A stretch of 33,221 nucleotides of DNA from Xanthobacteraceae bacterium (GTDB taxonomy: Bacteria > Pseudomonadota > Alphaproteobacteria > Rhizobiales > Xanthobacteraceae): contig JASHRW010000323.1 of assembly GCA_030037065.1 (NCBI GenBank), positions 1 through 33,221 on the forward strand. Direction: 5' to 3'. Shown in pieces: positions 21,067 through 29,598 of this stretch. The notes under the pieces were generated by a model. The model was given only the letters and a program-made list of their open reading frames with translations. It was not told the DNA's origin and searched no databases. A program made the translations under genes and the position numbers. Numbering within the stretch: the first letter of the stretch is position 1; each line of letters begins with the position of its first letter.

Positions 21067-21222
21067 GCCACGAATTTGAACCGCAGCGGTCGGCGCCGTT
21101 GCCGGCGGCACCGAATCTTTCACCAGTCATCTCACTTGAAAATTCCACCACTTCCGGGCATGGAAACGGCGGTTGGGCCGGCATCGCCAACATCGTTCGA
21201 AAGCGGGCGAAACGGATCCTGC

Positions 21223-23031
21223 ATGAGACTTTTACAGGCCGCATCCGCCGACAAATATGCGACCTTTCCGCTGCTGCGGCGGCTGCTGGTCGATGAGGCG
21301 CTCGGCCATTGGCCGCGCTATGCCATCGCCGGCGCGCTGATGGTGGTGGTCGCCGGCGCAACGGCGCTGTCCGCGTATCTGCTCGGCACCATGATCAACG
21401 CGGCCTATGTCGAGAAGAATTACCGCGAGATCGTGGCGCTTGGCCTTTTGGCAATGGCGATCTTCGCGGCGAAGGCTTCGGCCACCTACGGCTCGGCCGT
21501 CATCCTGTCCTGGGTCGGCAATCGCATCGTCGCCGACAACCAGCGGCGGATGTTCGACAAACTGTTGCAGGAAGATATTGGTTTTTTCGCCGACCGGCAT
21601 TCCTCGGAATTCATTTCCCGTCTGACCACCGGCGCCAACGCAGTCAGCGCGGTTATCAATCTTGTCATCACTGCCGTCGGCCGCGATCTGATGTCGCTGA
21701 TCGGGCTTACCTTCGTTATGGTGACGCAGGACCCGGTGATGTCGGCCGGCGGACTGATTATCGCGCCGCCGGCGCTGTTGGTCCTGCGCAAGATGATCCG
21801 GCGGGTGCGCGGAATTGCGCGCACGCAGTTTACCGGCGGCACGCAAATCGTCGAAACGATGCTGGAGGCCCTGCAGGGCCTGCGCATGGTCAAGGCGTTC
21901 GGGCTTGAAGACGAGATGCGGCGGCGTCTCGCCACAAGCGTCCGCTCAGTCGAGCATGAAGCGAACAAGATGGCCCGCGTGGCCAACCGTGCCGCACCGA
22001 TGGTGGAAGTCCTCGCCGGATTTACCGTCGCTTTGGCGATCATCTACGGCGGCTACCGCGTGATCTACACCGGAGCAACGCCGGGCGAGTTCTTCTCCTT
22101 TCTGGCGGCATTCTTGCTCGCCTACGAGCCGGCCAAGCGGCTCGCGCGGCTCAATCTCGACCTCAACAATTCGCTGGTCGGCGTACGTATCCTCTATGAG
22201 GTCATCGACAGTCCGGCCGGCGAGCCCGCCGACGACGACAAGCCGCCGCTCCTGCTCACAACCGCACGTCTGCAGTTCGATGACGTATGTTTTTCCTATC
22301 ACGCCGGCACGCCGGTGCTGCGCGGCGTGAGCTTTACTGCCGAACGCGGCGAAGTCATCGCTCTGGTTGGCGCTTCGGGCGGCGGCAAGTCGACTGCATT
22401 CAATCTGATCTTACGCTTTTACGACGTCGATTCCGGACGCATTCTGATCGACGGCCAGAACATCGCCGACGTGTCGCGCCGCTCGTTGCGCCACGAGATC
22501 GCTTTTGTGGGCCAGATCGTCCATATGTTCCGCGGCACCATCCGCGACAATATCGCGCTCGGCAGAATAGGCGCCAGCGAGTCCGAAATCGTCGCCGCAG
22601 CGACGGCCGCCCACGCTCACGATTTCATCCTCGGCCTGCCGCTCGGCTACGATACGCCTGTCGGCGAGCACGGGTTGCAGCTCTCCGGCGGCCAGCGCCA
22701 ACGCATCGCGATAGCACGCGCTCTGATCAAGAACGCGCCCATTATTCTGCTCGACGAGGCGACCGCGTCGCTCGATTCGGAATCCGAGCGGATGGTTCAA
22801 GAAGCCATCGGCGAACTCTGCAAGGGCCGCACCACGCTCGTCATCGCCCACCGTCTCTCCACCATCATGCACGCGGATTGCATCCTCGTGGTCGAGGACG
22901 GCCAGATCGTCGAGTCCGGCCGCCACGAAGAATTGCTCCGCAGAGGCGGCCGCTACGCTTCCTTCTATCGGCTGCAATTGAAGGAACGGTCGTCCGAGCG
23001 CGAAGCACCAGCGATCGCTTTCTCAGGTTGA
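21223..23031 (+). CDS. MsbA-like ABC exporter (fused membrane and ATPase domains)
   Basis: A 602-residue half-transporter of the MsbA/lipid-exporter type that would act as a homodimer in the inner membrane. Six helices lie in about residues 25-310 (ALMVVVAGATALSAYLLG; GFTVALAIIYGGYRVIY). The ATPase domain has Walker A GASGGGKST at 383-391, signature LSGGQRQR at 487-494, Walker B IILLDEATASLD at 507-518 and the switch histidine H543 in IAHRLST. All are intact. The start at 21223 gives normal family length; TTG at 21076 or ATG at 21160 would add a basic, Pro-rich tail. It follows galE by about 160 bases, so it may export an LPS or polysaccharide precursor. True MsbA function is not proven. Confidence 0.9.
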   Translation: MRLLQAASADKYATFPLLRRLLVDEALGHWPRYAIAGALMVVVAGATALSAYLLGTMINAAYVEKNYREIVALGLLAMAIFAAKASATYGSAVILSWVGNRIVADNQRRMFDKLLQEDIGFFADRHSSEFISRLTTGANAVSAVINLVITAVGRDLMSLIGLTFVMVTQDPVMSAGGLIIAPPALLVLRKMIRRVRGIARTQFTGGTQIVETMLEALQGLRMVKAFGLEDEMRRRLATSVRSVEHEANKMARVANRAAPMVEVLAGFTVALAIIYGGYRVIYTGATPGEFFSFLAAFLLAYEPAKRLARLNLDLNNSLVGVRILYEVIDSPAGEPADDDKPPLLLTTARLQFDDVCFSYHAGTPVLRGVSFTAERGEVIALVGASGGGKSTAFNLILRFYDVDSGRILIDGQNIADVSRRSLRHEIAFVGQIVHMFRGTIRDNIALGRIGASESEIVAAATAAHAHDFILGLPLGYDTPVGEHGLQLSGGQRQRIAIARALIKNAPIILLDEATASLDSESERMVQEAIGELCKGRTTLVIAHRLSTIMHADCILVVEDGQIVESGRHEELLRRGGRYASFYRLQLKERSSEREAPAIAFSG

Positions 23032-23104
23032 ATTCGCATTGACCGCGATGCGGTGTCGGCTATAAGCGGCGCTCTTGCGCCTTTTTTCCTCACCGCGAAC
23101 CGCA

Positions 23105-23812
23105 ATGATTAACGAAGCCCGGAATTACGTCATTCCACCGCCGCCGCAAGCCGCGCTTGCGGTTGCCGGCACCAACAAAATTTTCCCCGTTCGCCGCCTG
23201 TGGTGTGTCGGTCGCAACTACGTCGAACACATAAAGGAAATGGGTCAGGATGTGCGCGAGCCGCCGTTCTTCTTTGCCAAACCAGCCGATGCCGTCGTGC
23301 CGGACGGCGGTACGGCGCCTTATCCGTCACTGACCAAGGACATGCATCACGAGGTCGAACTGGTCGTCGCGCTCAAAAGCGGCGGCCGTAACATCCCGGT
23401 CGCGAAGGCAAACGATTGCATCTACGGCTACGGTGTCGGCATCGATCTGACGCGCCGCGATCTGCAGATCGCCTCGCGCGACATCAAGCGGCCGTGGGAA
23501 ATCGGCAAGGCGTTCGACCACTCGGCGCCCTGCGGTGCACTCAAGCCCGCATCAGAAATCGGTCACCCCGCGAAAGGCCGCATCGTGCTCAAGGTCAATG
23601 GCAAGGTGCGCCAGGACGGCAATCTCAATCAAATGATCTGGAACGTACCGGAGGTCATTTCCAAGCTGTCGGAAATGGTCGAACTCGCGCCCGGCGACAT
23701 TATCATGACCGGCACGCCGTCAGGCGTCGCCGCCACAGTCGCCGGCGACAAGATCGAATGCGAGATCGAAGGCGTCGGCACGCTCAACGTGACGATCGGG
23801 GCGCCGCTGTAA
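23105..23812 (+). CDS. fumarylacetoacetate hydrolase (FAH) family protein
   Basis: A 235-residue single-domain FAH enzyme. FPVRRLWCVGRNYVEHIKEMG opens the fold. The divalent-metal ligands are predicted in HHEVELVVAL (Glu-x-Glu) and GIDLTRRDLQ (Asp). IIMTGTPSGV closes the active site. Relatives hydrolyse fumarylpyruvate or acylpyruvates, or hydrate 2-oxopentenoates; the sequence resembles the fumarylpyruvate hydrolase/YcgM group. The start at 23105 gives the family N-terminus, though there is no clear ribosome binding site. It faces the glutathione S-transferase gene. FAH and GST genes are paired in some aromatic-acid pathways, but the GST here is beta class, not a maleylpyruvate isomerase. 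Confidence 0.9.
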   Translation: MINEARNYVIPPPPQAALAVAGTNKIFPVRRLWCVGRNYVEHIKEMGQDVREPPFFFAKPADAVVPDGGTAPYPSLTKDMHHEVELVVALKSGGRNIPVAKANDCIYGYGVGIDLTRRDLQIASRDIKRPWEIGKAFDHSAPCGALKPASEIGHPAKGRIVLKVNGKVRQDGNLNQMIWNVPEVISKLSEMVELAPGDIIMTGTPSGVAATVAGDKIECEIEGVGTLNVTIGAPL

Positions 23813-23818
23813 CGGGAC

Positions 23819-23876
23819 GACGGCAGACGGACGACAGAGGACAAATACCTTTATCTGCCCTCCGTCATCTGCCGTC
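23819..23876. terminator. imperfect inverted repeat between convergent genes
   Basis: GACGGCAGA (23819-23827) pairs perfectly with TCTGCCGTC (23868-23876). Inside, GACG (23830-23833) pairs with CGTC (23863-23866) and GAGG (23837-23840) with CCTC (23859-23862). The centre is AT-rich (ACAAATACCTTTAT). It lies just after the FAH stop and just before the GST stop, as expected for a bidirectional terminator or a mobile palindromic repeat. No clear T-run is present. Confidence 0.55.
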
Positions 23877-23886
23877 TGTCATCCGG

Positions 23887-24492
23887 CTACTGCAACCCCT
23901 CCGCCTTGAGCGCTTCCTGCACCTTGGGCCGCGCCGCCACGCGGTCCATGTAGGCCTTGATGTTCGGCCACTTGGACAGATCAACGTCGACGCGCGGCGA
24001 CCAGCGCAGCACCGTGAACAGATAAGCGTCGGCGACGGTGAATTTATCGCCCATCAAGTACTGCTTGCCGGCCAGTTGCTTGTCGATCCAGTCGAACCGC
24101 TTGCCGAGATTCTCCCTGGAGATTCTTTTGAATTCCTCGGGCGTGGTCGGCCGGAAGATCGGTCCGTAGGTCTTGTGCAGTTCTGACGTAACGAAATTCA
24201 GCCACTCCTGTACGCGGTAGCGATCGATCGATCCTGATGCCGGCAAAAGGCCGGAAGCAGGTTTTTGCTCGGCGAGGTATTGCACGATCACCGGACCCTC
24301 GGTGAGCCGCTCGCCGTTATCCAATTCCAGCACCGGCACCTGACCCTTGGGATTGATGGTCCAATAATCCTTGCCGCTCTTGGTCTTCTTTTCGCGGTTA
24401 TCGACCTGTTCGAATTCGAGGTTGATGCCCGCCTCACGCGAGACGATATGCGGCGACAGCGAGCACGCGCCGGGCGCATAATAAAGTTTCAT
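23887..24492 (-). CDS. gstA: beta-class glutathione S-transferase
   Basis: A 201-residue cytosolic GST that conjugates glutathione to electrophiles or handles glutathione-bound substrates. MKLYYAPGACSLSPHI gives the beta-class catalytic Cys10. INPKGQVPVLEL holds the cis-Pro of the thioredoxin-like domain, and EGPVIVQYLAE binds glutathione. The all-helical C-terminal domain has LMGDKFTVADAYLFTVLRW. Its length equals that of Proteus GstA. The start at 24492 is preceded by AAGGAG 9 bases away. A promoter probably lies in the 154-base gap to the divergent gene at 24647. Confidence 0.93.
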   Translation of the reverse strand: MKLYYAPGACSLSPHIVSREAGINLEFEQVDNREKKTKSGKDYWTINPKGQVPVLELDNGERLTEGPVIVQYLAEQKPASGLLPASGSIDRYRVQEWLNFVTSELHKTYGPIFRPTTPEEFKRISRENLGKRFDWIDKQLAGKQYLMGDKFTVADAYLFTVLRWSPRVDVDLSKWPNIKAYMDRVAARPKVQEALKAEGLQ

Positions 24493-24646
24493 GACACGCT
24501 TCTCCTTCATGCACAGGCTTGTGTCGCCCGTTCACATTGATGCAATGCGGCGCATATAGCACACGGCCGGAACGAGACAACTCGCCGGCGGAACTCGACG
24601 CTCGTTGGTGCGTTGCCAAGCACCGAAAGCCAGATGGAGCGCATCC

Positions 24647-24898
24647 ATGAGCGCCCGCCGTGTTATCCGCGTGCAATCTCCCGTGCCACTTGGCGACGTC
24701 ACAATGGTGCCGCCGGCTCTATCGGGTCGTCCCGAAGCCGAAATGGCCCGCGCCATGGCGGCGGCGCTGGCCGAATTCGAGATGCCGAGCGCAACCGATG
24801 TGCTGGGCCGGCTGCGGCAATCCTTTCCTCTGGCGCCGCTGAGCGCGCGAATTGCGGCGCTCGGCATTATGATGGAGCGCAGCCGGCGCTCCGGCTAA
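24647..24898 (+). CDS. small hypothetical protein
   Basis: An 83-residue protein that I do not recognise. The start has an excellent ribosome binding site (GGAG at 24636-24639, 7-base spacing). The N-terminus is basic (MSARRVIRVQ) and Pro-rich, followed by an amphipathic region with AEMARAMAAALAEFEMP, then DVLGRLRQSFPLAPLSARIAA. No signal peptide or membrane segment is seen. It is divergent from the GST gene and ends 8 bases before the liv operon end. The strong start site argues that it is real. Confidence 0.65.
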   Translation: MSARRVIRVQSPVPLGDVTMVPPALSGRPEAEMARAMAAALAEFEMPSATDVLGRLRQSFPLAPLSARIAALGIMMERSRRSG

Positions 24899-24906
24899 GC
24901 GCCTCG

Positions 24907-25611
24907 CTACAGTCCCAGATAGGCACTGCGCACGCGATCGTCGGCCAATAGCTCGGCACCACTGCCGGACAGCGTGATGCGTCCGTTTTCCAGCACGTAG
25001 GCGCGGCCCGCAAGCTTAAGCGACAGCGCCACGTTCTGTTCCACCAGGAGGCAGGTGAGCCCCTCGCGATTAAGATCGCGGATGGTGCCCAGCACATTAT
25101 GGGCCACGGCGGGTGCAAGCCCGAGGGAGGGTTCGTCGAACATGACGAGCTCGGGCGCGCCCATCAGGCAGCGTCCGATCGCAAGCATCTGCTGCTCGCC
25201 GCCCGACAACGTCCCGGCCGCCTGCCGCGCGCGCTCGGCGAGCACGGGAAACAACGCCAGCACGCGTTTACGATTATCCTCGCGACGGGCGCGCGCGCGC
25301 GGCAATAGCGCGCCCATATCCAGATTTTCGGCAACCGACAGCGTCGGAAAAATCTGCCGCCCTTCGGCCACCTGACCGATGCCGAGATTGCAGACGCGAT
25401 AGCTCGGCCAACCAGCGATGTCGGTCGTCCCGTACAGAATTCGCCCGCGCGCGGGGTTAAGCATGCCGGCAATGGCGCGAATGAGCGAGGTCTTGCCGGC
25501 GCCGTTGGCGCCGACGATGGCGACGATAGCGCCTTCCTCAACGTCAAGCGATACCGCGTCGAGCGCCTGCGCGTCGCCGTAGAACACGTCGAGATTTTCC
25601 ACGCGCAGCAT
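24907..25611 (-). CDS. livF: Liv-type ABC transporter ATPase LivF
   Basis: A 234-residue ATPase, one of two that power the importer encoded upstream. Walker A GANGAGKTS is at 34-42, the signature is LSGGEQQML, Walker B is ELVMFDEPSLGL and the switch histidine position is replaced in LLVEQN, as is normal for LivF. ATG at 25611 overlaps the livG stop by one base (TGATG); GTG at 25614 is an alternative with a 4-base overlap. It is the last gene of livK-H-M-G-F. The substrate is set by the binding protein and is not known. Confidence 0.94.
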   Translation of the reverse strand: MLRVENLDVFYGDAQALDAVSLDVEEGAIVAIVGANGAGKTSLIRAIAGMLNPARGRILYGTTDIAGWPSYRVCNLGIGQVAEGRQIFPTLSVAENLDMGALLPRARARREDNRKRVLALFPVLAERARQAAGTLSGGEQQMLAIGRCLMGAPELVMFDEPSLGLAPAVAHNVLGTIRDLNREGLTCLLVEQNVALSLKLAGRAYVLENGRITLSGSGAELLADDRVRSAYLGL

Positions 25612-26336
25612 CACACCGCCTCGGCGCCCAGATACGATTGCACCACGGCTGGATCGCGCACGACGGCCTCCGGTGTCCCCTCCGCAATCGCCGTGCCGTG
25701 GTCGAGAACCAGTACGCGGGCCGCGAGCGCCATCACCGCGCGCATCACGTGCTCGATCAACAGGATGGTCAGACCGGTCTCGCGATTGAGCGCACGCAAA
25801 ACCGCGACCATGCGGTCGACTTCGGTCGGCCGCAATCCGGCGACCACTTCGTCGAGCAGGAGGAGCTTCGGCTCGGTGGCGAGCGCGCGCACCACTTCGA
25901 GCCGCTTGCGGTCCGGCAGGGTGAGTGCCGACGCCGGCCGATGGCGGCGATCGAACAAATCGAAGCGGCGCAGCAGCTCACGTGCCCGCTCGCGCGCCGC
26001 ACCGACATCGCGCCGATGCAGCAGCGCTCCGACAATGACGTTATCCTCCACGCTGAGCGCCGGAAACGGCCGCACCAGTTGGAACGTGCGGGCGATGCCG
26101 CGCCGGCATACGGCGTCAGGCGTGAGACCGGCGATCGGCTCGCCGGCAAAGGCGATCGTGCCGGCATCCGGCGCCATGGCGCCGGCGATCATATTGAACA
26201 GCGTGGTCTTGCCGGCGCCGTTCGGACCGATCACCGCAAAAATCGCGCCTTCCGGCACGGCAAAGCTCACCCCGTCGACGGCGACCAGGCCGCGAAAACG
26301 CTTGCTGACGCGTTCGAGCGAGAGCAATGCCGTCAT
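25611..26336 (-). CDS. livG: Liv-type ABC transporter ATPase LivG
   Basis: A 241-residue ATPase partner of LivF. Walker A GPNGAGKTT is at 37-45, with FQLVRPFPALSVEDNVIVGAL (Q-loop, read in two pieces) typical of LivG. The ABC signature is unusual: LTLPDRKRLEVVRAL where LSGGQ or LSYGQ is expected. Walker B is LLLLDEVVAGL, with Val in place of the usual Pro after DE; the switch His is in LLIEHVM. Its start overlaps the livM stop by 4 bases (ATGA), so translation is coupled. Confidence 0.93.
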   Translation of the reverse strand: MTALLSLERVSKRFRGLVAVDGVSFAVPEGAIFAVIGPNGAGKTTLFNMIAGAMAPDAGTIAFAGEPIAGLTPDAVCRRGIARTFQLVRPFPALSVEDNVIVGALLHRRDVGAARERARELLRRFDLFDRRHRPASALTLPDRKRLEVVRALATEPKLLLLDEVVAGLRPTEVDRMVAVLRALNRETGLTILLIEHVMRAVMALAARVLVLDHGTAIAEGTPEAVVRDPAVVQSYLGAEAV

Positions 26337-27349
26337 CGCATGCCCTTATCGATGCCGAGCCGACGCGCCAGCGGCGGCCATACGCCTTCGGGAAGCGCCA
26401 AGATGACGAGCAGGAGACAGAGGCCGTAGAAGACCTCCTTGGCTCCCGGCAGATCGAGGCCCGCGGCGCTCATTGCGGAATTGAGCGTTTCGGCAAGGCC
26501 GTTGAGCACGAATGCGCCGAGGATCGGTCCGAACAGGGTACCGACGCCGCCGATCACCGGGCCCAGAACCATCTCGATGGAACGGCCGATATTAAAAACC
26601 TGCTCCGGGAAAAGATTGTTGTAGAAGAACGCGTAAAACACGCCGGCAAACGATGTGACCGCGGCGGAAATCATCACCGCGTACATTTTGTAGCGGAACG
26701 TGTCGATGCCGGCGGCGCGCGCTGCCTGCTCGTCCTCGCGGATGGCGAGCCAGAAATAGCCGATACGGCTGCGAAGGAGGAGCCGGCAAAGGATAAAGGC
26801 CAGTACGGTGGCGACGAGAATGACATAATAGAACATCATTGGATTGCCGCGCAGCCGCCACAGATCGTTGTGGGCATATTGCTGCACGGGCAAGAACAGG
26901 CCGGCGGAGGCGTTGACAATTGCCAGATGATCGAAACCGATGCGCGCGAACTCGGCAAAGGCGATAGTCAGAATGGCGAAATAGACGCCGGCGACGCCGA
27001 AGCGGAAGGCGAGAAAACCGATGATTGCGCCGCATGCGGCGGCCGCCGGGGCGCACGCCAGAAATCCGATCCACGGACCGATTCCGAATTTGGTGAACAG
27101 AAACGCCGCGACGTAGGCGCCTACACCAGCGTAAAGAGCGTTGCCGAGCGACAATTGCCCAGCAAAGCCCATCATGATGTTCCAGGCTTGCCCGGTATAG
27201 GCCGAATACAGTGCGACGATCAGCACTGTCAGCAGATAATCGTTGACGACCCACGGCGCGATCAACAACGCCGCGAGCACGATGCCAAGCAGGATGATCG
27301 TCCGGTGCGGAACGTCTTCGCTCAGGCGGGCAATCACGGACGCCGTCAT
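26333..27349 (-). CDS. livM: Liv-type ABC transporter permease LivM
   Basis: A 338-residue permease with about eight to ten helices, for example IILLGIVLAALLIAPWVVND and AFVLNGLAETL. The family signatures WNIMMGFAGQLSLGNALYAG and FLAIREDEQAARAAGID (coupling helix contacting the ATPases) are present. The start at 27349 has AGGAGG 5 bases upstream and overlaps the livH stop by 4 bases (ATGA). The frame open to 27619 is only a shadow inside livH. It forms the transmembrane path with LivH. Confidence 0.94.
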   Translation of the reverse strand: MTASVIARLSEDVPHRTIILLGIVLAALLIAPWVVNDYLLTVLIVALYSAYTGQAWNIMMGFAGQLSLGNALYAGVGAYVAAFLFTKFGIGPWIGFLACAPAAAACGAIIGFLAFRFGVAGVYFAILTIAFAEFARIGFDHLAIVNASAGLFLPVQQYAHNDLWRLRGNPMMFYYVILVATVLAFILCRLLLRSRIGYFWLAIREDEQAARAAGIDTFRYKMYAVMISAAVTSFAGVFYAFFYNNLFPEQVFNIGRSIEMVLGPVIGGVGTLFGPILGAFVLNGLAETLNSAMSAAGLDLPGAKEVFYGLCLLLVILALPEGVWPPLARRLGIDKGMR

Positions 27350-28218
27350 GACGCCCTCCTGCCGAGGATGCCTTGCGGCCGGAACAGCAGCACCAGCACC
27401 AGAATGGCAAAAGCAAACATGCTTTTGGCCGACGGCGTGAACAGCAGTCCGGCCATCGCCTCGGTCAGCCCGATCAGAATGCCGCCAACGAGCGCGCCGG
27501 CCATCGAGCCCAACCCCCCGGTGATGACGATGACGAAAGCGAGCAGCGTATAGACCGGGCCGATGCTCGGCGTGACATCGACGATCAGGGTCATCATCGA
27601 TCCTGCCGCGCCGACGCATGCGGCGCCGAGCGCGAAACTGAGCGCGTAGAGCCGATTGACGTTGAGGCCCACGACGAGCGCGCCGGTGTAATTGTCAGCG
27701 CAGGCGCGAATCGCCTTGCCGAGGAGGCTGAAACGTAAGAACGCGAACAACGCGACAGCGAATGCGATAGCGGCGATTCCGGCATAGGCTTTCGATGCGT
27801 CAATCAGGACCGGACCGAGCTGAAAACTGTCATAGGCATACGCCGTCTGCACCGTGCGCGCGTCCGGACCGAACAGAATCAAGAGCGTGTTGGCGATGAT
27901 GATCGCCAGCGCCACCAGCAGGAGAAACTGCGTATGCTCCGGCCTGGTAATGAACGGGTTGATCAGGCCGGCCTGCAAGACATAGCCGAACACGAACATC
28001 ACTGCGGCGACCGGCACCAGCATGATCAATGGATCGAGGTGGAATGCGGTGAACAGCACGACCGCGATATACATCGCGATCGACATCATCTCGCCGTGGG
28101 CGAAGTTGACGATACGAATCACGCCGAAGATGACCGACAGTCCGAGCGCCATCAGGCCGTAGACCAGGCCGGTCAAAATTCCGGCGACGGCCACATTCAG
28201 GTAGACGTCAAACGACAC
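27346..28218 (-). CDS. livH: Liv-type ABC transporter permease LivH
   Basis: A 290-residue permease of the LivH group. It opens AVAGILTGLVYGLMALGLSV, with IRIVNFAHGEMM, the strongest family motif, following. LLGKAIRACADNYTGALVVGL is the cytoplasmic coupling helix region, and FVIVITGGLGSMAGALVGG lies near the C-terminus. The start is GTG at 28218, the only start that keeps the first helix; its ribosome binding site is weak, so translation may be coupled to livK, which ends 20 bases upstream. Confidence 0.93.
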   Translation of the reverse strand: MSFDVYLNVAVAGILTGLVYGLMALGLSVIFGVIRIVNFAHGEMMSIAMYIAVVLFTAFHLDPLIMLVPVAAVMFVFGYVLQAGLINPFITRPEHTQFLLLVALAIIIANTLLILFGPDARTVQTAYAYDSFQLGPVLIDASKAYAGIAAIAFAVALFAFLRFSLLGKAIRACADNYTGALVVGLNVNRLYALSFALGAACVGAAGSMMTLIVDVTPSIGPVYTLLAFVIVITGGLGSMAGALVGGILIGLTEAMAGLLFTPSAKSMFAFAILVLVLLFRPQGILGRRAS

Positions 28219-28238
28219 CGCTCAGTACCAGGCTCGTG

Positions 28239-29486
28239 TCACGCACGATCTTGGTAGGGCTTCAGCGGCCATTCCGGCTTGGCGTTGGCGGCTTCCTTCG
28301 GGGCGAGCGTGACCGTCTTACCGCCGCGATTCTGAATGGCGCTATCCTTGACCTTGTCGTTTTGCCCCTTGGCATTGAACCGGATGCCCGGCCCGACGCT
28401 GACATTGTCGGTGATATTGGTGGCGCGGATCGCGTCGGCGAGCGCCTTCGGGTCGGTCGAGCCGGCACGCTTGTAGGCGTCGGCGGCGACAAGCAGCGCT
28501 TCGAAGGTGAACACCTGATTGGTGTTCAAATTGCTGCCCGGATACGCCTTGACGAAGGCTGCTTCCAGTGTTTGCGCCAGCTTCTTGTTGGGATCGAACC
28601 AGGGCACGAAGCTGATCGGCCCGTCGGCCATCTTGCCAAGCGTCTTGAAATACTGGTCTTCGTACCAGCCCGGCCCCATGCTGAGGATGGCTTGCGGCGT
28701 CCAGCGCTGCTTGATCAGCTCGCGCGTTATCAGCAACGCATCGTTGAGGCGGCTGACCATCAGAAGAGCGTCGGCATTTGTCGCCTTCGCTTTGGTCACC
28801 TCGACCGAAAGATCGCGTGCCGCCGGATCGTAGGCAATCTCCTCGACGATCTTATACGGCATGTTGAATTTCGGCATCAGCACGCCGATACCCTTCGACA
28901 TCGCCGTACCGAACGTATCGTTCACGTGCATGAACACCACGGTTTTCGGCGTCGCGCCGGCGATGCCAAAGACCTCCTTCTGGTTCACAAACGCGTCGGA
29001 CAAAATCATACCCGCCGTGGGAAAATTGCGGAATACGAATTTGTAGCCCTGCTCGGTGATCTGCGGCGCGGCGGCGATGTTGATGATGAGCGGAATGCCC
29101 TTCTGCTCGGCGACCTGGGCGATCGCTGTGGTCTGGCCGGAATCGAAGGCACCGACAAGAAGCTGCGCGCCGTCGCTGATCAGCTTTTCGGCATGCTCGC
29201 GCGCAGCATCGACATTCGACTCGGTGTCGCCATTCATGATGGTCAGCTCGGGCAGGCCGAGCGATTTAAGGATCGGCGGAGCAATGTCGACCCCGCGCTG
29301 GCAATCTTGGCCGATGCCTGCTTCGAAGCCCGACCGCGGCAACAGCACGCCGACTTTCAGCGGGCCGCCTTGCGCGCGCAGCACGCTAAACGGCGCCGCG
29401 CCGGCTAACACGGCGGCGGCGCCGGCGGTCGTGGTGAAAACGCGACGGGTTAGGCGCGCGGATTTCGATCGGGATTGGTGATGCAT
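28239..29486 (-). CDS. periplasmic substrate-binding protein, LivK-like (Peripla_BP_6), Tat signal
   Basis: The substrate-binding protein of the importer (415 residues). Start at 29486 with GGAGG 6 bases upstream. The signal peptide carries twin arginines R14-R15 (LTRRVFTTTAG) and a hydrophobic region, ending near LRAQ at 36-39, so Tat export of a folded protein is predicted. The mature protein begins LKVGVLLPRSGFEAGIGQD, a type I periplasmic fold; NGDTESN and LVGAFDSGQTTAIAQ follow the family pattern. Relatives bind amino acids, amides, urea or aromatic acids, and the ligand cannot be read here. It is the first gene of the operon and is divergent from the MarR gene. Confidence 0.93.
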   Translation of the reverse strand: MHHQSRSKSARLTRRVFTTTAGAAAVLAGAAPFSVLRAQGGPLKVGVLLPRSGFEAGIGQDCQRGVDIAPPILKSLGLPELTIMNGDTESNVDAAREHAEKLISDGAQLLVGAFDSGQTTAIAQVAEQKGIPLIINIAAAPQITEQGYKFVFRNFPTAGMILSDAFVNQKEVFGIAGATPKTVVFMHVNDTFGTAMSKGIGVLMPKFNMPYKIVEEIAYDPAARDLSVEVTKAKATNADALLMVSRLNDALLITRELIKQRWTPQAILSMGPGWYEDQYFKTLGKMADGPISFVPWFDPNKKLAQTLEAAFVKAYPGSNLNTNQVFTFEALLVAADAYKRAGSTDPKALADAIRATNITDNVSVGPGIRFNAKGQNDKVKDSAIQNRGGKTVTLAPKEAANAKPEWPLKPYQDRA

Positions 29487-29598
29487 GACGATCCTCCCAT
29501 GGCTTTTCTGCTCAGCTTTTTCCCATGATGCCGGAAATGATGGCGCGGTTACAAGGCTGGAAAAGAGCCCCGCTGGACGCCCTCGTTGCTCCCCGCTT

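Noticed and set aside
26327-27553. Long plus-strand open frame (about 408 codons) over livM and livH
   Set aside because: It is antisense to two clearly conserved permease genes, is rich in charged and Gln/Asp residues, and has no recognisable domain. It is a GC-rich shadow frame.
28236-29408. Plus-strand 390-codon open frame opposite the binding-protein gene
   Set aside because: The minus-strand protein has a signal peptide, a strong ribosome binding site and family motifs. The plus frame has none.
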